Shown here piece by piece: positions 34,707-44,086 of a stretch of DNA of 64,000 bases. Under the pieces are notes generated by a model. The model was not told the origin of the DNA and searched no databases. It saw only the letters and a program-made list of their open reading frames with translations. Origin of the DNA: Bacteroidales bacterium (lineage in GTDB: Bacteria > Bacteroidota > Bacteroidia > Bacteroidales > UBA932). The position numbers were made by a program, and so were the translations under genes. Every line of letters begins with the position of its first letter. Position 1 is the stretch's first letter. The stretch is from assembly GCA_015060335.1 (NCBI GenBank), contig SUYR01000002.1:1-64000 (forward strand), read 5' to 3'.

Positions 34707-35585
34707 ATGAAACTCCAAACCCCTGTTACCGACAGTAAATGCAAGGTCGGTATTTCGTACACAGACAAGATTACAATGCTCGGCAGCTGTTTCTCCGACA
34801 ATATAGGAAGGCAACTGTGCAATTTCGGATTTGACGTACTGGTAAATCCTTTCGGAACATTATACAATCCCGTTTCCATACTGAAAAGTATCGAAAGACT
34901 TGTTTCAGCAAGGACCTTTACCGAAGATGACTGCATACAGATAGGTGCAGGAGATCTCAGGTACTGCTCTTTCTCTCACCACACATCCTTTGCGAGAAAC
35001 AGCAAGGAGGAGTTCATAACAAACGCCAATAACTCTCTTGAGAGTGCTGTAGAGCATTTTGCACAAAGCAACAAAGTCATCATCACATTGGGAACGAGCT
35101 GGTGTTTCAGGAACAATGATAGTGGCGAAGTGGTGTCGAACTGCCTGAAAAGACCGGCTGCGGAGTTCACAAGGGAAAGACTTTCCGTTTGTGAGACTGC
35201 CACTTGCCTGAAGAATATAATCGACATGTGCTGTGCAGCAGAATCAGAGAACTTCAGACACAAGGAATTCATTTTCACTGTGAGTCCCATACGCCATTTC
35301 AAGGATGGAGCCCACGGCAATCAGATAAGCAAAGCTGGACTGCTGCTGGGAATCGAAGATATCCTTGAAGACAATCCGGCAGACTACTTTCCGGCATACG
35401 AGATCATGATGGACGAGCTCCGCGACTATCGTTTCTATGCAGAAGATATGTGTCACCCGTCACAGCAGGCTGTCGATTATATCAGGGAGAGATTCCTTGG
35501 ATGGGCGCTGCCGGCTCAGGAAGTGCCGCAGCTGGAAGAAAACATCAAGGCATACAGACACCGGAATCATATCGAAAAGCTGTAG
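34707..35585 (+). CDS. GSCFA domain protein
   Basis: The 292-residue protein has the family-defining motif ITMLGSCFSDNIG near its start (about 22-34). NPFGTLYNPVSI, ITLGTSWCFRN, FTVSPIRHFKDGAHGN and DMCHPSQQAVDYI follow. These match the GSCFA family (PF08885), an SGNH-hydrolase-like fold with a Ser in GSCFS and a terminal D-x-x-H. Its substrate is not established. A TATTTTTG box at 34695-34702 lies only 4 bases before the ATG, so the transcript may have almost no leader if this box is used. Confidence 0.85.
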   Translation: MKLQTPVTDSKCKVGISYTDKITMLGSCFSDNIGRQLCNFGFDVLVNPFGTLYNPVSILKSIERLVSARTFTEDDCIQIGAGDLRYCSFSHHTSFARNSKEEFITNANNSLESAVEHFAQSNKVIITLGTSWCFRNNDSGEVVSNCLKRPAAEFTRERLSVCETATCLKNIIDMCCAAESENFRHKEFIFTVSPIRHFKDGAHGNQISKAGLLLGIEDILEDNPADYFPAYEIMMDELRDYRFYAEDMCHPSQQAVDYIRERFLGWALPAQEVPQLEENIKAYRHRNHIEKL

Positions 35586-35586
35586 C

Positions 35587-36741
35587 TTACTTGATAAAAT
35601 ACCTGTACAGACACTCAGCCGACTCACACAGAATATCGGCAAAGACTTCCCGGGTTGTGGAATTACATCCGTTTGTCATGACAATAAAACCAAATTTCTT
35701 CTTAGGATGCCAGAACATGGCTGTATGAGCCCCATATGCCAGGCCATCATGTCCCACAAGCCTGAATCCCTTCAGAAAATCGTCTGTACGCAACATTGCC
35801 ATACCATAAAATTCACCTTCATAATTGGTGGGAACTATTTCTGACTGCATCAGCTTGCAGCTTGACCTGTCAAGAATTCTTACCCCATCCGACTTTCCTC
35901 CGTTCATATGCATCATCATCACAGCAGCCAGATCTTTCACTGAAATTTTAAGCCCTCCTGTAGGAGAGAAAACAGGAGTGGAATAGCCAAGGGTATATTG
36001 TTCCAACTGCTTATCTATTGACATATAGGCATTTGATACCTTATACGAACTGTCGGATCTTTCATACCTGTAAATTTTCACAAATTTATCAGGATCAAGC
36101 TCATGTACATTATGATGGGCATATACACCCAAAGGTTTGAGTATGTGATCTGCAATATATCTGTCAAATCTCTCTCCACTGACTTTCTCAATAATGGCAC
36201 CCAGCGTATTGTATCCCAGATTACAATATTGGTAACCTGTTCCCGGCTCGTAGTTTCCCCATGACTTGTCGGAAAGCGAATCCATAGAGAAATATCCGTT
36301 TGAATCATTCATACTTGAAGTATGAGAGAGTAACATTCTTACGGTCACTGCCTTATCCGGATACTTCGGATTCCGGACCCGGTAACCGAGAATATCGGAA
36401 ATATCAGCATCAAGGCTCATCTTACCTTGTTCTACCAACTGAAGAATACCGGTTGCCGTGAATGATTTGGAGATAGATGCTATACGCAGCAAGTCATCAG
36501 TTTCCCATGGAATTCCGGCATCCAAATCCTTATAGCCATACGAATCGACGAAAAGGATCTTTGATCTGTCCACAACGGCGACAGCCAGTCCGACCGCATT
36601 ATGACGAGCCATGATAGCCTTGAACTCTTCTTCAGGGCAGGACTTCCCGGGTGTAACGGTAACTGACTTTTCCTGACCAGAAGACACAAATGGCATCAGA
36701 AAGGCCGCAATGCAGATAAAGACTGACTTGGGATTGATCAT
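35587..36741 (-). CDS. Serine hydrolase, beta-lactamase class C/S12 family, exported
   Basis: The 384-residue protein has a signal peptide (cleaved near SSGQ, residue 23). It carries SISK (Ser89, Lys92) as the S-x-x-K active site and YCN (Tyr172-Asn174) as the Y-x-N motif, followed by VGHDGLAYG at the HxG position. The family includes penicillin-binding esterases, D-aminopeptidases and class C beta-lactamases. Length and context do not point to antibiotic resistance. The convergent GSCFA gene ends 1 base away. A periplasmic peptidase or esterase role is most likely. Confidence 0.88.
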   Translation of the reverse strand: MINPKSVFICIAAFLMPFVSSGQEKSVTVTPGKSCPEEEFKAIMARHNAVGLAVAVVDRSKILFVDSYGYKDLDAGIPWETDDLLRIASISKSFTATGILQLVEQGKMSLDADISDILGYRVRNPKYPDKAVTVRMLLSHTSSMNDSNGYFSMDSLSDKSWGNYEPGTGYQYCNLGYNTLGAIIEKVSGERFDRYIADHILKPLGVYAHHNVHELDPDKFVKIYRYERSDSSYKVSNAYMSIDKQLEQYTLGYSTPVFSPTGGLKISVKDLAAVMMMHMNGGKSDGVRILDRSSCKLMQSEIVPTNYEGEFYGMAMLRTDDFLKGFRLVGHDGLAYGAHTAMFWHPKKKFGFIVMTNGCNSTTREVFADILCESAECLYRYFIK

Positions 36742-36768
36742 GATAATATTTCCGAAATACCTGATAGA

Positions 36769-38100
36769 TTATCTTCTGCGGCGCATTGCATTCTTCATCA
36801 TGTTGCCCATATTGGCACCCATGACGGTCTTCATCATCTTGCGTGTACCTTCAAACTGCTTGATGAGCTTGTTCACATCAGGGAGCGAAGTGCCGGATCC
36901 GTCAGCAATTCTCTTGCGCCTGCTTCCGTTGAGACATTCAGGATGCTCTCTTTCGTAAGGGGTCATCGACAAGATTATTGCCTCGATACCCTTGAACGAA
37001 TCATTATCCATATCCACATCCTTGAGAACCTTGCCCATACCAGGAATCATGGAAGCAAGGTCCTTGATGTTACCCATCTTCTTGACCTGCTGGATCTGGT
37101 TGTAGAAGTCCCAGAGGGTAAACTGATCTTTAGCCAGTTTCTTCTTGAGTTCGCGTGCCTGAGCCTCGTCGAACTGCTCCTGAGCCTTCTCCACCAATGA
37201 CACGACGTCACCCATGCCAAGGATACGGTCAGCAATACGGCTTGGATGGAACACGTCAAGAGCCTCCATCTTCTCACCAGTGCTGACAAACTTGATTGGC
37301 TTGCCTACTACGGCCTTGATGGAAAGCGCAGCACCACCACGTGTATCACCGTCCATCTTGGTAAGCACTACTCCGTCGAAGTCAAGTCTGTCGTTGAATG
37401 CCTTTGCAGTCTCAACCGCATCCTGACCTGTCATAGCATCCACAACGAAGAGCGTTTCAGTCGGATTGAGGGCATTCTTCAGAGCTGATATCTCATCCAT
37501 AAGCTCCTGATCGACAGCAAGACGACCCGCAGTATCGACGATGACTACAGAATATCCTTCTGACTTTGCCTTCTTGACTGCATTCTGAGCTATCTGTATC
37601 GGATCCTTCACACCTTCTTCCGAATAGACTTCCACTCCGATCTGTTCTCCAAGCACCTTCAGCTGGTCGATAGCAGCTGGACGGAAATAGTCGCAGGCTG
37701 CGAGAAGGACTCTCATTCCCCTCTTGCTCTTAATATTGAGTGCGAGCTTTCCTGAGAATGTTGTCTTACCTGAACCGTTCAGACCGGCTACCAGTACTAT
37801 TGCAGGGGAACCCTTGACATTGATGTCAGATGACTCACTTCCCATAAGGGCAGCAAGCTCATCATGGACTATCTTGACGATCATCTGCTGAGGTTTGACT
37901 GCAGTGAGCACGTTCTGTCCGATAGCCTTCTTCTTGACCTCGTCACAGAACTGCTTTGCTATCTTATAGCTCACGTCGGCATCAAGGAGTGCGCGACGTA
38001 TATCCTTCATTGCCTCAGAGATATTGATCTCTGTTATCTTGCCTTCACCCTTGAGGATCTTGAACGACCTCTCAAGTCTTTCACTTAAATTCTCAAACAT
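36769..38100 (-). CDS. ffh: Signal recognition particle protein Ffh
   Basis: The 443-residue protein shows the N domain, the GTPase domain with GLNGSGKTTFSGKLA, DTAGRLAVDQELM and TKMDGDTRGGAAL, and the methionine-rich M domain ending MGNMMKNAMRRRR. Ffh binds 4.5S RNA and the signal sequences of membrane proteins at the ribosome and delivers them to FtsY. It lies 5 bases downstream of lysA in the same direction. Confidence 0.97.
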   Translation of the reverse strand: MFENLSERLERSFKILKGEGKITEINISEAMKDIRRALLDADVSYKIAKQFCDEVKKKAIGQNVLTAVKPQQMIVKIVHDELAALMGSESSDINVKGSPAIVLVAGLNGSGKTTFSGKLALNIKSKRGMRVLLAACDYFRPAAIDQLKVLGEQIGVEVYSEEGVKDPIQIAQNAVKKAKSEGYSVVIVDTAGRLAVDQELMDEISALKNALNPTETLFVVDAMTGQDAVETAKAFNDRLDFDGVVLTKMDGDTRGGAALSIKAVVGKPIKFVSTGEKMEALDVFHPSRIADRILGMGDVVSLVEKAQEQFDEAQARELKKKLAKDQFTLWDFYNQIQQVKKMGNIKDLASMIPGMGKVLKDVDMDNDSFKGIEAIILSMTPYEREHPECLNGSRRKRIADGSGTSLPDVNKLIKQFEGTRKMMKTVMGANMGNMMKNAMRRRR

Positions 38101-38105
38101 ATATG

Positions 38106-39323
38106 TTACTCAAAATAATTTATAAACTGCGGAGCTTTTTCGAGCTCATCACTGAATACTGAAGGAGCCAGATTCTTCATATTATACCGACTTGACATTA
38201 CCTGACCATAGGCTCCGGTACTGCGGATAGCCATAATGTCACCTCTTACACTCAAAGGCAGAAGACGACCAGCACCCCATACATCACTGGACTCGCATAC
38301 AGGGCCTACTATGTCGTATGCCTGATGGGTCGGAAAGAAAGTTCTCTGCTCTGCAGAAAGGTTTTCGATCTTATGGTAAGCACCGTAAAGTGCCGGTCTG
38401 ATAAGGTCATTCATTCCGGCATCCAGAATGAGGAAGTTCTTGGTTTCTCCACTCTTGACAAACAGCACTCGGGATATCAGTGAAGCGCACTGCGCGACAA
38501 GAGAACGTCCCGGTTCCACGTGTACGGTCTGATCCGGACGTCTTTCAATGTTCTCCGATATTGTCCTGAACCATGTATCAAAGTCAGCCAGAGAGTTTCC
38601 ATCAGGATCGTCGTAATCTACTCCAAGTCCACCTCCCAGATTAATGTTTGAAACCGTAAGCCCCTGACGTTCAAAATATTTAACTATATCGTTAACCCTC
38701 TTACATTCAAGTGAATACACTTCCTGAACACGGGTAATCTGCGAACCTATATGAAAATGGAGGCCGAAGAAATTGAGATATTCGCTCTTCTGGATTATCT
38801 CTATAAGCTTCTCGAACTCATGCTGAGATATGCCGAACTTGTTTTCATAAAGTCCTGTCGTCACATATTTATGTGTATGCGCATCGATATCCGGATTAAT
38901 CCTGACTGAAATATTTGCCTTGATTCCATGACGATGAGCCATCTCGTTGATTACATATATCTCCTGCAGAGACTCACAGTTGAATGCTTCTATTCCAAGA
39001 GTCAGGGCGTCATATATTTCCTTATCCGTCTTTCCTACTCCGGCATATACGATCTTGTCCGCAGGGAAACCGCATGAATGAGCATGAAGCACTTCATTGC
39101 CGCTCACACAGTCCGCTCCGAAGCCCTTTGAACTGATGTATTCCAGCAATCTTCTTTCCACATTTGCCTTTACAGCATAGTGAACCCTGATATCATGCTT
39201 CCTTGCAAGCTCTGCCACATGATCCACTGTACTGCGCAGGAGCTCCATATCGTAATAGTAGAATGGAGTGGAAATCCCGTCAAACTGTTCTATGATGCTG
39301 TTATCAAACATATTATCATACAT
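38106..39323 (-). CDS. lysA: Diaminopimelate decarboxylase
   Basis: Fold-type III PLP enzyme of about 405 residues: VHYAVKANVERRLL (PLP lysine), GFGADCVSGNEVLHA, GLHFHIGSQI, NLGGGLGVDYDD, EPGRSLVAQCA and GPVCESSDV. It makes L-lysine from meso-diaminopimelate. The reading frame extends to 39494, but that extension would overlap the divergent regulator gene and has no family similarity. The ATGs at 39323 and 39311 are both possible starts. A TATTTTTG box at 39395-39388 on its strand supports a start in this area. Confidence 0.93.
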   Translation of the reverse strand: MYDNMFDNSIIEQFDGISTPFYYYDMELLRSTVDHVAELARKHDIRVHYAVKANVERRLLEYISSKGFGADCVSGNEVLHAHSCGFPADKIVYAGVGKTDKEIYDALTLGIEAFNCESLQEIYVINEMAHRHGIKANISVRINPDIDAHTHKYVTTGLYENKFGISQHEFEKLIEIIQKSEYLNFFGLHFHIGSQITRVQEVYSLECKRVNDIVKYFERQGLTVSNINLGGGLGVDYDDPDGNSLADFDTWFRTISENIERRPDQTVHVEPGRSLVAQCASLISRVLFVKSGETKNFLILDAGMNDLIRPALYGAYHKIENLSAEQRTFFPTHQAYDIVGPVCESSDVWGAGRLLPLSVRGDIMAIRSTGAYGQVMSSRYNMKNLAPSVFSDELEKAPQFINYFE

Positions 39324-39383
39324 TATATTTTCGCAGGAAAATAATTGTTCCGAATCAAAATTTTCCCCAATTATAGAAAAACG

Positions 39384-39416
39384 ATTGCAAAAATAGCGAA
39401 ATTTTCCGTATTTTCG
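39384..39416. promoter_or_regulatory. Overlapping divergent promoters of lysA and the AraC-type regulator
   Basis: On the plus strand ATTG (39384-39387) and TATTTTCG (39409-39416) are 21 bases apart. On the minus strand TATTTTTG (39395-39388) fits the -7 consensus. The two sets overlap, so transcription in the two directions may compete. Confidence 0.4.
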
Positions 39417-39451
39417 CGGAATATAAAAACGAATAACATTCTTTACCACAA

Positions 39452-40615
39452 ATGACAGGACTCCACAAAGTTGTCTTCGATGTAGAACTTGCACTCGGAA
39501 TAGATATAATCAGTGCTCTGATCTTAGGATTATTGCTATTCCTGATCAAGGTACCTAACACTGAACATTCCCGCAAGATTGCAAAGGCCAAGAACACGAT
39601 TGCAGTCTGTTTTGTCATATGCGCAGTATTATTCTATAGCTGTCTTAAATATTCGGGGATTGAGAACTATGATGTGTTCGCATCCATGATGATGTTTGTT
39701 GTGACATGCATGTCATCTGTTGTGCTTTCATTTTCGCTGACCAATCTCCTTGACGAGAAATTTATAGAAAGTGACAAGTTTTATCTGAATGTGGGTCTGG
39801 TTGCCATCCTGAGCATCGTCTTCATGCGTTCTTTCTGGATGGAAACAGGCTGGGTGCGGACTCTCATACATGCTGTCTATATTATTGTATTCCTTCTTCA
39901 GTGCATCAGCCACATCATGGCTTTCCGCAAAAGATACAAAGAAGGACTTCACAAGCTTGAGCAATATTACGACGAGGAAGAGGACAAGAAACTTCAATGG
40001 ATACACTTCTGCTATGTCATCATGATGCTGACACAGATGTTCATCTTGGTCTACAGACTCTTCCCTACCGGATTCATGAAGGTGTATAACCTGTGGTATG
40101 CATTGTTCATGCTGTATTTTACCGCAAACTTCATTTCATTTCTCGGAAGTCACAAACTTACTCTTGACGCTTTTGCATACAAGGCTCTGTCTGGACAGGA
40201 AATCAGTCTGAAGTTTAAGGGGAGAGGCAAGAAGAAGTCTGCCAAAGACAGTGCAACAGAAGACGCTGTCACAGGTAACGATGCAGAATTCGCGAAGTTG
40301 GAGAGAGAACTTCAGAAGTGGGTAAAACAGAAGAAATTCAGCGAATATGATAAAAGCCGCGAGGAAGTGGCAACTGAGCTCGGAACATCGAAAGAGGTCC
40401 TCCATATGTACTTCACAACCCGAATGGGTATGGATTTCAAGACATGGAGAACAGGGCTCAGAATAGAAGAGGCCAAAAGGCTTCTGATAGAGAACAGAGA
40501 ACTGTCCACTAATGTCATAGGTGAAATTGCCGGATTCAGTGACCGTTCCAATTTCCACCGCCAGTTTGTAAAGATAGTAGGATGTTCACCAAGACAATGG
40601 AGAGAACACAACTAA
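39452..40615 (+). CDS. Membrane-anchored AraC-family transcriptional regulator
   Basis: The 387-residue protein has six hydrophobic segments in its first 240 residues (for example IISALILGLLLFLI, IAVCFVICAVLFYS and MMLTQMFILVYRLF). A charged linker with KGRGKKKSAKDS follows, then a C-terminal AraC-type double helix-turn-helix (about 285-387) ending IAGFSDRSNFHRQFVKIVGCSPRQWREH. It therefore binds DNA from the inner membrane. The signal it senses is unknown. The outer-membrane protein gene follows after 20 bases and may be its target or operon partner. Confidence 0.85.
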   Translation: MTGLHKVVFDVELALGIDIISALILGLLLFLIKVPNTEHSRKIAKAKNTIAVCFVICAVLFYSCLKYSGIENYDVFASMMMFVVTCMSSVVLSFSLTNLLDEKFIESDKFYLNVGLVAILSIVFMRSFWMETGWVRTLIHAVYIIVFLLQCISHIMAFRKRYKEGLHKLEQYYDEEEDKKLQWIHFCYVIMMLTQMFILVYRLFPTGFMKVYNLWYALFMLYFTANFISFLGSHKLTLDAFAYKALSGQEISLKFKGRGKKKSAKDSATEDAVTGNDAEFAKLERELQKWVKQKKFSEYDKSREEVATELGTSKEVLHMYFTTRMGMDFKTWRTGLRIEEAKRLLIENRELSTNVIGEIAGFSDRSNFHRQFVKIVGCSPRQWREHN

Positions 40616-40635
40616 ACATTTTAACCTTATAGATC

Positions 40636-41451
40636 ATGAAAAAGAGTATCATTTTTCTTGCAGCTGCTATCGTATCGGTAGCTTTTGCAGCAAATGCTTC
40701 TGCACAGATCAGCGTGGGAGCGGGTTACGCAAACGAGACAGTAATTGACAAAAGCATTGCAAAATTTGAGGATGGAGAAAGTGGAAAGGCCTGGAGCAAA
40801 GACAGACACCAGCTCAACGGTTTCTACATCGAGGCTGCCTACAACTGGGATTTTGCTTCTGTAGCAGGTGGATCATTGGCTCTTCAGCCAGGAGTAAGAT
40901 ACTACTGTCTGAGCAGCCTCACATCAAACAGCAGAACCAACATAAAGGAAGACAAGAATTCATTAAAGAGCGTTTCGAAGAGTAGAATAAGCGACCATTT
41001 GATTGATGTTCCTGTGAATGTAAAATACTCATATGATTTCATTCCTGGAACTCTGAAAGGATATGCTTTTGCCGGTCCTGTATTATCATTCGGAATTGCA
41101 GCCAAGTATTCTGATATTGAAAAATCAAAGGTAACTGTTGATGGTGAAACTAAAAATTACAGCGACATCAGCAAGTACAACGCATACACTGGTAAATATT
41201 TCAACGAGTATTACGATGAGTACGAGGACAAGGTCGTGACAGACAAAGGTCAAGACGACAAGTACAAAAGCTACAATATGTTCGACCTTAAACTGGCTCT
41301 TGGATTAGGTATCACTGTAGCTGAAAAGGTCGATGTTAAATGTGGATACAATATCGGCCTGCTCAATAGAGCGTTCAACAAGAATTCAGATGACGCAAAG
41401 CATGCTGCCCATTCGAATATCCTTTATTTCGGTGTAGCATATAACTTCTAA
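40636..41451 (+). CDS. Outer-membrane beta-barrel protein
   Basis: The 271-residue protein has a clear signal peptide (MKKSIIFLAAAIVSVAFAANASAQ) and a mature part of alternating strands (ISVGAGYANETV, GFYIEAAYNWDFAS, LALGLGITVAEKVDVKCGYNIGL). It ends YFGVAYNF with the C-terminal Phe expected for recognition by the BAM machinery. An internal acidic, Tyr/Lys-rich loop (about 165-215) would be surface exposed. It belongs to the general outer-membrane beta-barrel group; no specific role can be assigned. It is 20 bases downstream of the AraC-type regulator. Confidence 0.8.
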   Translation: MKKSIIFLAAAIVSVAFAANASAQISVGAGYANETVIDKSIAKFEDGESGKAWSKDRHQLNGFYIEAAYNWDFASVAGGSLALQPGVRYYCLSSLTSNSRTNIKEDKNSLKSVSKSRISDHLIDVPVNVKYSYDFIPGTLKGYAFAGPVLSFGIAAKYSDIEKSKVTVDGETKNYSDISKYNAYTGKYFNEYYDEYEDKVVTDKGQDDKYKSYNMFDLKLALGLGITVAEKVDVKCGYNIGLLNRAFNKNSDDAKHAAHSNILYFGVAYNF

Positions 41452-41471
41452 ACCGTTGTATTGATATACCG

Positions 41472-41509
41472 CGTGCCCCGGGGTGTCAGATTCAGCACCC
41501 CGGGGCACG
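41472..41509. terminator. GC-rich hairpin between convergent genes
   Basis: A perfect 14-bp stem, CGTGCCCCGGGGTG with CACCCCGGGGCACG, encloses a 10-base loop. Neither side has a T run, so it is not a textbook intrinsic terminator, but its position between two converging genes suggests 3'-end formation or protection. Each arm contains the self-complementary CCCCGGGG. Confidence 0.55.
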
Positions 41510-41525
41510 ACATATAAAGATGATT

Positions 41526-41705
41526 CTACTGTGGGTCCGCTGACGATGCGATATCTGCAACGTCGTCTGCCTCTACAGCCTGCTGTTCGAGACGTTTGCG
41601 ATATGCATCCATGCGTTTCTTCCAGGCTATCTGACGGGCACGCTGCTCCTTAGCCTTTCTGGCCTGGAGATCTTCATATTTCTTTTCCAGATAATTGTCT
41701 GCCAT
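41526..41705 (-). CDS. Small highly charged coiled-coil protein coupled to manC
   Basis: This 59-residue reading frame starts MADNYLEKKYEDLQARK and continues with AKEQRARQIAWKKRMDAYRK. It is rich in Lys, Arg, Glu and Gln in a helical, coiled-coil-like pattern and ends with an acidic tail. Its ATG overlaps the manC stop as TAATG (41707-41703), typical of translational coupling. No known domain is recognised. It could be an accessory to sugar-nucleotide synthesis, but only position supports that. Confidence 0.7.
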   Translation of the reverse strand: MADNYLEKKYEDLQARKAKEQRARQIAWKKRMDAYRKRLEQQAVEADDVADIASSADPQ

Positions 41706-42745
41706 TACTTGACGAAATCCTTTATACGTTGTTCTTCACTCAGTTTACATATCAGCAGTCTGCCGTCCCTTTCCACGATAATGCAGTCCTCAAGTCCTTG
41801 AAGCACAACACTTGACGCCCCGGGCGCGTGGACTATACAGCCCTTGCAGTCATTCAGATGGACATTCTCTCCTACAACCGCATTTCCGTCCGCATCGTGA
41901 GGAAGCAGAGTCCAGAGAGAGCCCCATGTACCGACATCACTCCAGCCGAAATCGCCTTTGACAGTATAGATATAATCCGCTTTTTCCATCACGGCATAGT
42001 CAATGGAAATCTTTTCACATGTAGGGAAGATCTCTGCGACTGTCCTTTCCTCCTCTGCCGTATAGAATGACTCTGACATGAGGTCCATCTTTGACGCGAG
42101 AGACGGGCTGTAAGTCCGGAGTGATTCTGTTATCGTGTCTATATTCCAGACGAATATGCCGGCATTCCAAAGATAATTGCCTGCTGCCAGATATTCCTTG
42201 GCAACATCAAGTGCCGGTTTTTCACGGAAAGAATCCACATTCATCAGTTGTGTTTCCTCAACTATCTTACCAGCAGCGATATAGCCATACCCCGTTTCAG
42301 GACGAGTAGGTTTGATGCCGACTGTTACAATCCTCTTTCCGGACACGGTAAAATCGAGAGCATGTCCTATGACTCTGCGAAACTCATTCACATCAAGTAC
42401 AAGAGCATCTGCAGGAGTGACAACGACATTTGCATAAGGATCCTGCTTACGTATCTTCCAGCACGCATATGCAATACATGGAGCAGTATTTCGCATCGCA
42501 GGTTCCGGAAGAATATTTTCGGAAGGCAGGTCAGGAAGCTGCTCGCGTACGATGGGCACATACTCCCGGCTCGTCACCACCCATATATTCTCAATCGGGC
42601 ACAAAGGGGCAAAACGTTCCACCGTCATCTGGATCATAGTCTTGCCGGTACCGAGAACATCCACGAACTGTTTCGGATATTCAGGAGTACTCATAGGCCA
42701 GAATCTGCTGCCTATTCCTCCTGCCATTATCACTATATGATTCAT
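41705..42745 (-). CDS. manC: Mannose-1-phosphate guanylyltransferase
   Basis: The 346-residue protein begins NHIVIMAGGIGSRFWPMSTP with PKQF following, the nucleotide-binding signature of the family. It also has VVTPADALVLD, ETGYGYIAAG, SFREKPALDVA and GDFGWSDVGTWGSL. It lacks the C-terminal phosphomannose isomerase domain of the bifunctional enzymes. It makes GDP-mannose from mannose 1-phosphate and GTP. It follows ugd after 3 bases, so both supply sugar nucleotides for surface glycans such as the one encoded further right. Confidence 0.93.
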   Translation of the reverse strand: MNHIVIMAGGIGSRFWPMSTPEYPKQFVDVLGTGKTMIQMTVERFAPLCPIENIWVVTSREYVPIVREQLPDLPSENILPEPAMRNTAPCIAYACWKIRKQDPYANVVVTPADALVLDVNEFRRVIGHALDFTVSGKRIVTVGIKPTRPETGYGYIAAGKIVEETQLMNVDSFREKPALDVAKEYLAAGNYLWNAGIFVWNIDTITESLRTYSPSLASKMDLMSESFYTAEEERTVAEIFPTCEKISIDYAVMEKADYIYTVKGDFGWSDVGTWGSLWTLLPHDADGNAVVGENVHLNDCKGCIVHAPGASSVVLQGLEDCIIVERDGRLLICKLSEEQRIKDFVK

Positions 42746-42748
42746 TAC

Positions 42749-43978
42749 CTAATCTCTTTTAAATATATCCCTTGTATATACCTTGTCTGCAACATCATCC
42801 AGGCAATCCTCGTACCTGTTTGCCACAATCACATCAGAAAGTCTCTTGAACTCATCCAGATCGTTTACAATCCTGCTGCCAAAGAATGTACTTCCGTCTT
42901 CCATCGCGGGTTCATAGACAATGACCAGCGCACCCTTTGCCTTGACGCGTTTCATTATGCCCTGAATTGAACTCTGTCTGAAATTGTCTGAATTCGTCTT
43001 CATTGTAAGACGATATATACCGACGATGCAGGATTTTTCATGTGCTGCATCATATTCAGGCGTCTCTGAATAGGAATAATATCCGGCGAGCTGCAGCACA
43101 CGGTCCGCAATATAATCCTTACGGGTACGATTGCTCTCCACAATAGCCTGAATCAGATTCTGCGGCACATGGTCATAATTTGCAAGAAGCTGCTTGGAAT
43201 CCTTCGGGAGGCAATATCCTCCATATCCGAACGACGGATTGTTATACTGGTCACCGACTCGTGGATCAAGGCTGACGCCGTTAATGATATCCCGAGTGTT
43301 GAGCCCTTTCATTTCCGCATATGTATCCAGCTCATTGAAATATGAGACTCGAAGTGCAAGATATGTGTTGGCAAACAGTTTCACCGCCTCAGCCTCTGTG
43401 AATCCCATATACAGGACATCCACGTCAGGCTTCAAGGCTCCTTCCTGAAGAAGTCCGGCAAAGACCTCTGCAGATTTCCTCATGTTATCATCGGTTCCGA
43501 CAATGATTCTTGAAGGGTAGAGACTATCGTACAGAGCTTTGGATTCACGCAGGAATTCTGGAGAAAAAAGCAGGTTTTCCGTATTATATTTATCCCTCAT
43601 TGAGGCTGTATATCCCACAGGCACAGTGGACTTTATCACCATTATTGCCTTAGGATTCACTTTCAGAACTGCTTCTATCACAGCTTCAACTGCTGAAGTG
43701 TCAAAGAAATTCTTTTTCGTATCGTAGTTGGTCGGAGCGGCTATTATCACGAAATCTGCATCCTTATAAGCGCTCTCGGCATCAAGTGTAGCCGTCAGGT
43801 CAAGCTGCTTTTCTGCAAGATATTTCTCTATATATTCGTCCTGCACAGGAGACTGCCTTCGATTGACAGCATCCACTTTTTCCTTCATTATATCCACTGC
43901 AACCACACTATGCTTCTGTGAAATCAGCACAGCCATAGACATTCCTACATATCCAATACCTGCAACAGCAATTTTCAT
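42749..43978 (-). CDS. ugd: UDP-glucose 6-dehydrogenase
   Basis: The 409-residue protein has the Rossmann motif [15 protein letters not shown], the substrate segment [11 protein letters not shown], and the catalytic cysteine in [10 protein letters not shown] (Cys256). It fits the shorter bacterial UDP-glucose dehydrogenases that make UDP-glucuronate. A second, more TviB-like dehydrogenase lies at 55195-56475. It is first in a minus-strand unit with manC and the small ORF. Confidence 0.88.
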   Translation of the reverse strand: MKIAVAGIGYVGMSMAVLISQKHSVVAVDIMKEKVDAVNRRQSPVQDEYIEKYLAEKQLDLTATLDAESAYKDADFVIIAAPTNYDTKKNFFDTSAVEAVIEAVLKVNPKAIMVIKSTVPVGYTASMRDKYNTENLLFSPEFLRESKALYDSLYPSRIIVGTDDNMRKSAEVFAGLLQEGALKPDVDVLYMGFTEAEAVKLFANTYLALRVSYFNELDTYAEMKGLNTRDIINGVSLDPRVGDQYNNPSFGYGGYCLPKDSKQLLANYDHVPQNLIQAIVESNRTRKDYIADRVLQLAGYYSYSETPEYDAAHEKSCIVGIYRLTMKTNSDNFRQSSIQGIMKRVKAKGALVIVYEPAMEDGSTFFGSRIVNDLDEFKRLSDVIVANRYEDCLDDVADKVYTRDIFKRD

Positions 43979-44032
43979 ATATACTTTATATTAAATTTCA
44001 ATTCCCTTTCAAATCTGGAATGCATAAACAGA

Positions 44033-44064
44033 ATTGTCAAAGATAGCAATTTTATCTATATTTG
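44033..44064 (+). promoter_or_regulatory. Bacteroidota-type promoter of the aminotransferase gene
   Basis: ATTG at 44033-44036 and TATATTTG at 44057-44064 are spaced by 20 bases, matching the -33/-7 arrangement. The ATG at 44087 follows about 15 bases after the expected start of transcription. Confidence 0.55.
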
Positions 44065-44086
44065 CAGTCTGAAACGAACGATAAAC

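Noticed and set aside
35587..36741. Class C beta-lactamase as a resistance gene
   Set aside because: S-x-x-K and Y-x-N motifs are shared by many S12 peptidases and esterases; nothing in sequence or context indicates beta-lactam hydrolysis.
39324..39494. N-terminal extension of lysA to 39494
   Set aside because: The extra residues have no similarity to the family and would cover the promoter and start of the divergent regulator.
42248..42970. 240-codon open frame opposite manC and the end of ugd
   Set aside because: It is antisense to two well-supported genes and its composition is rich in His, Ile, Tyr and Arg, as expected for a shadow frame.
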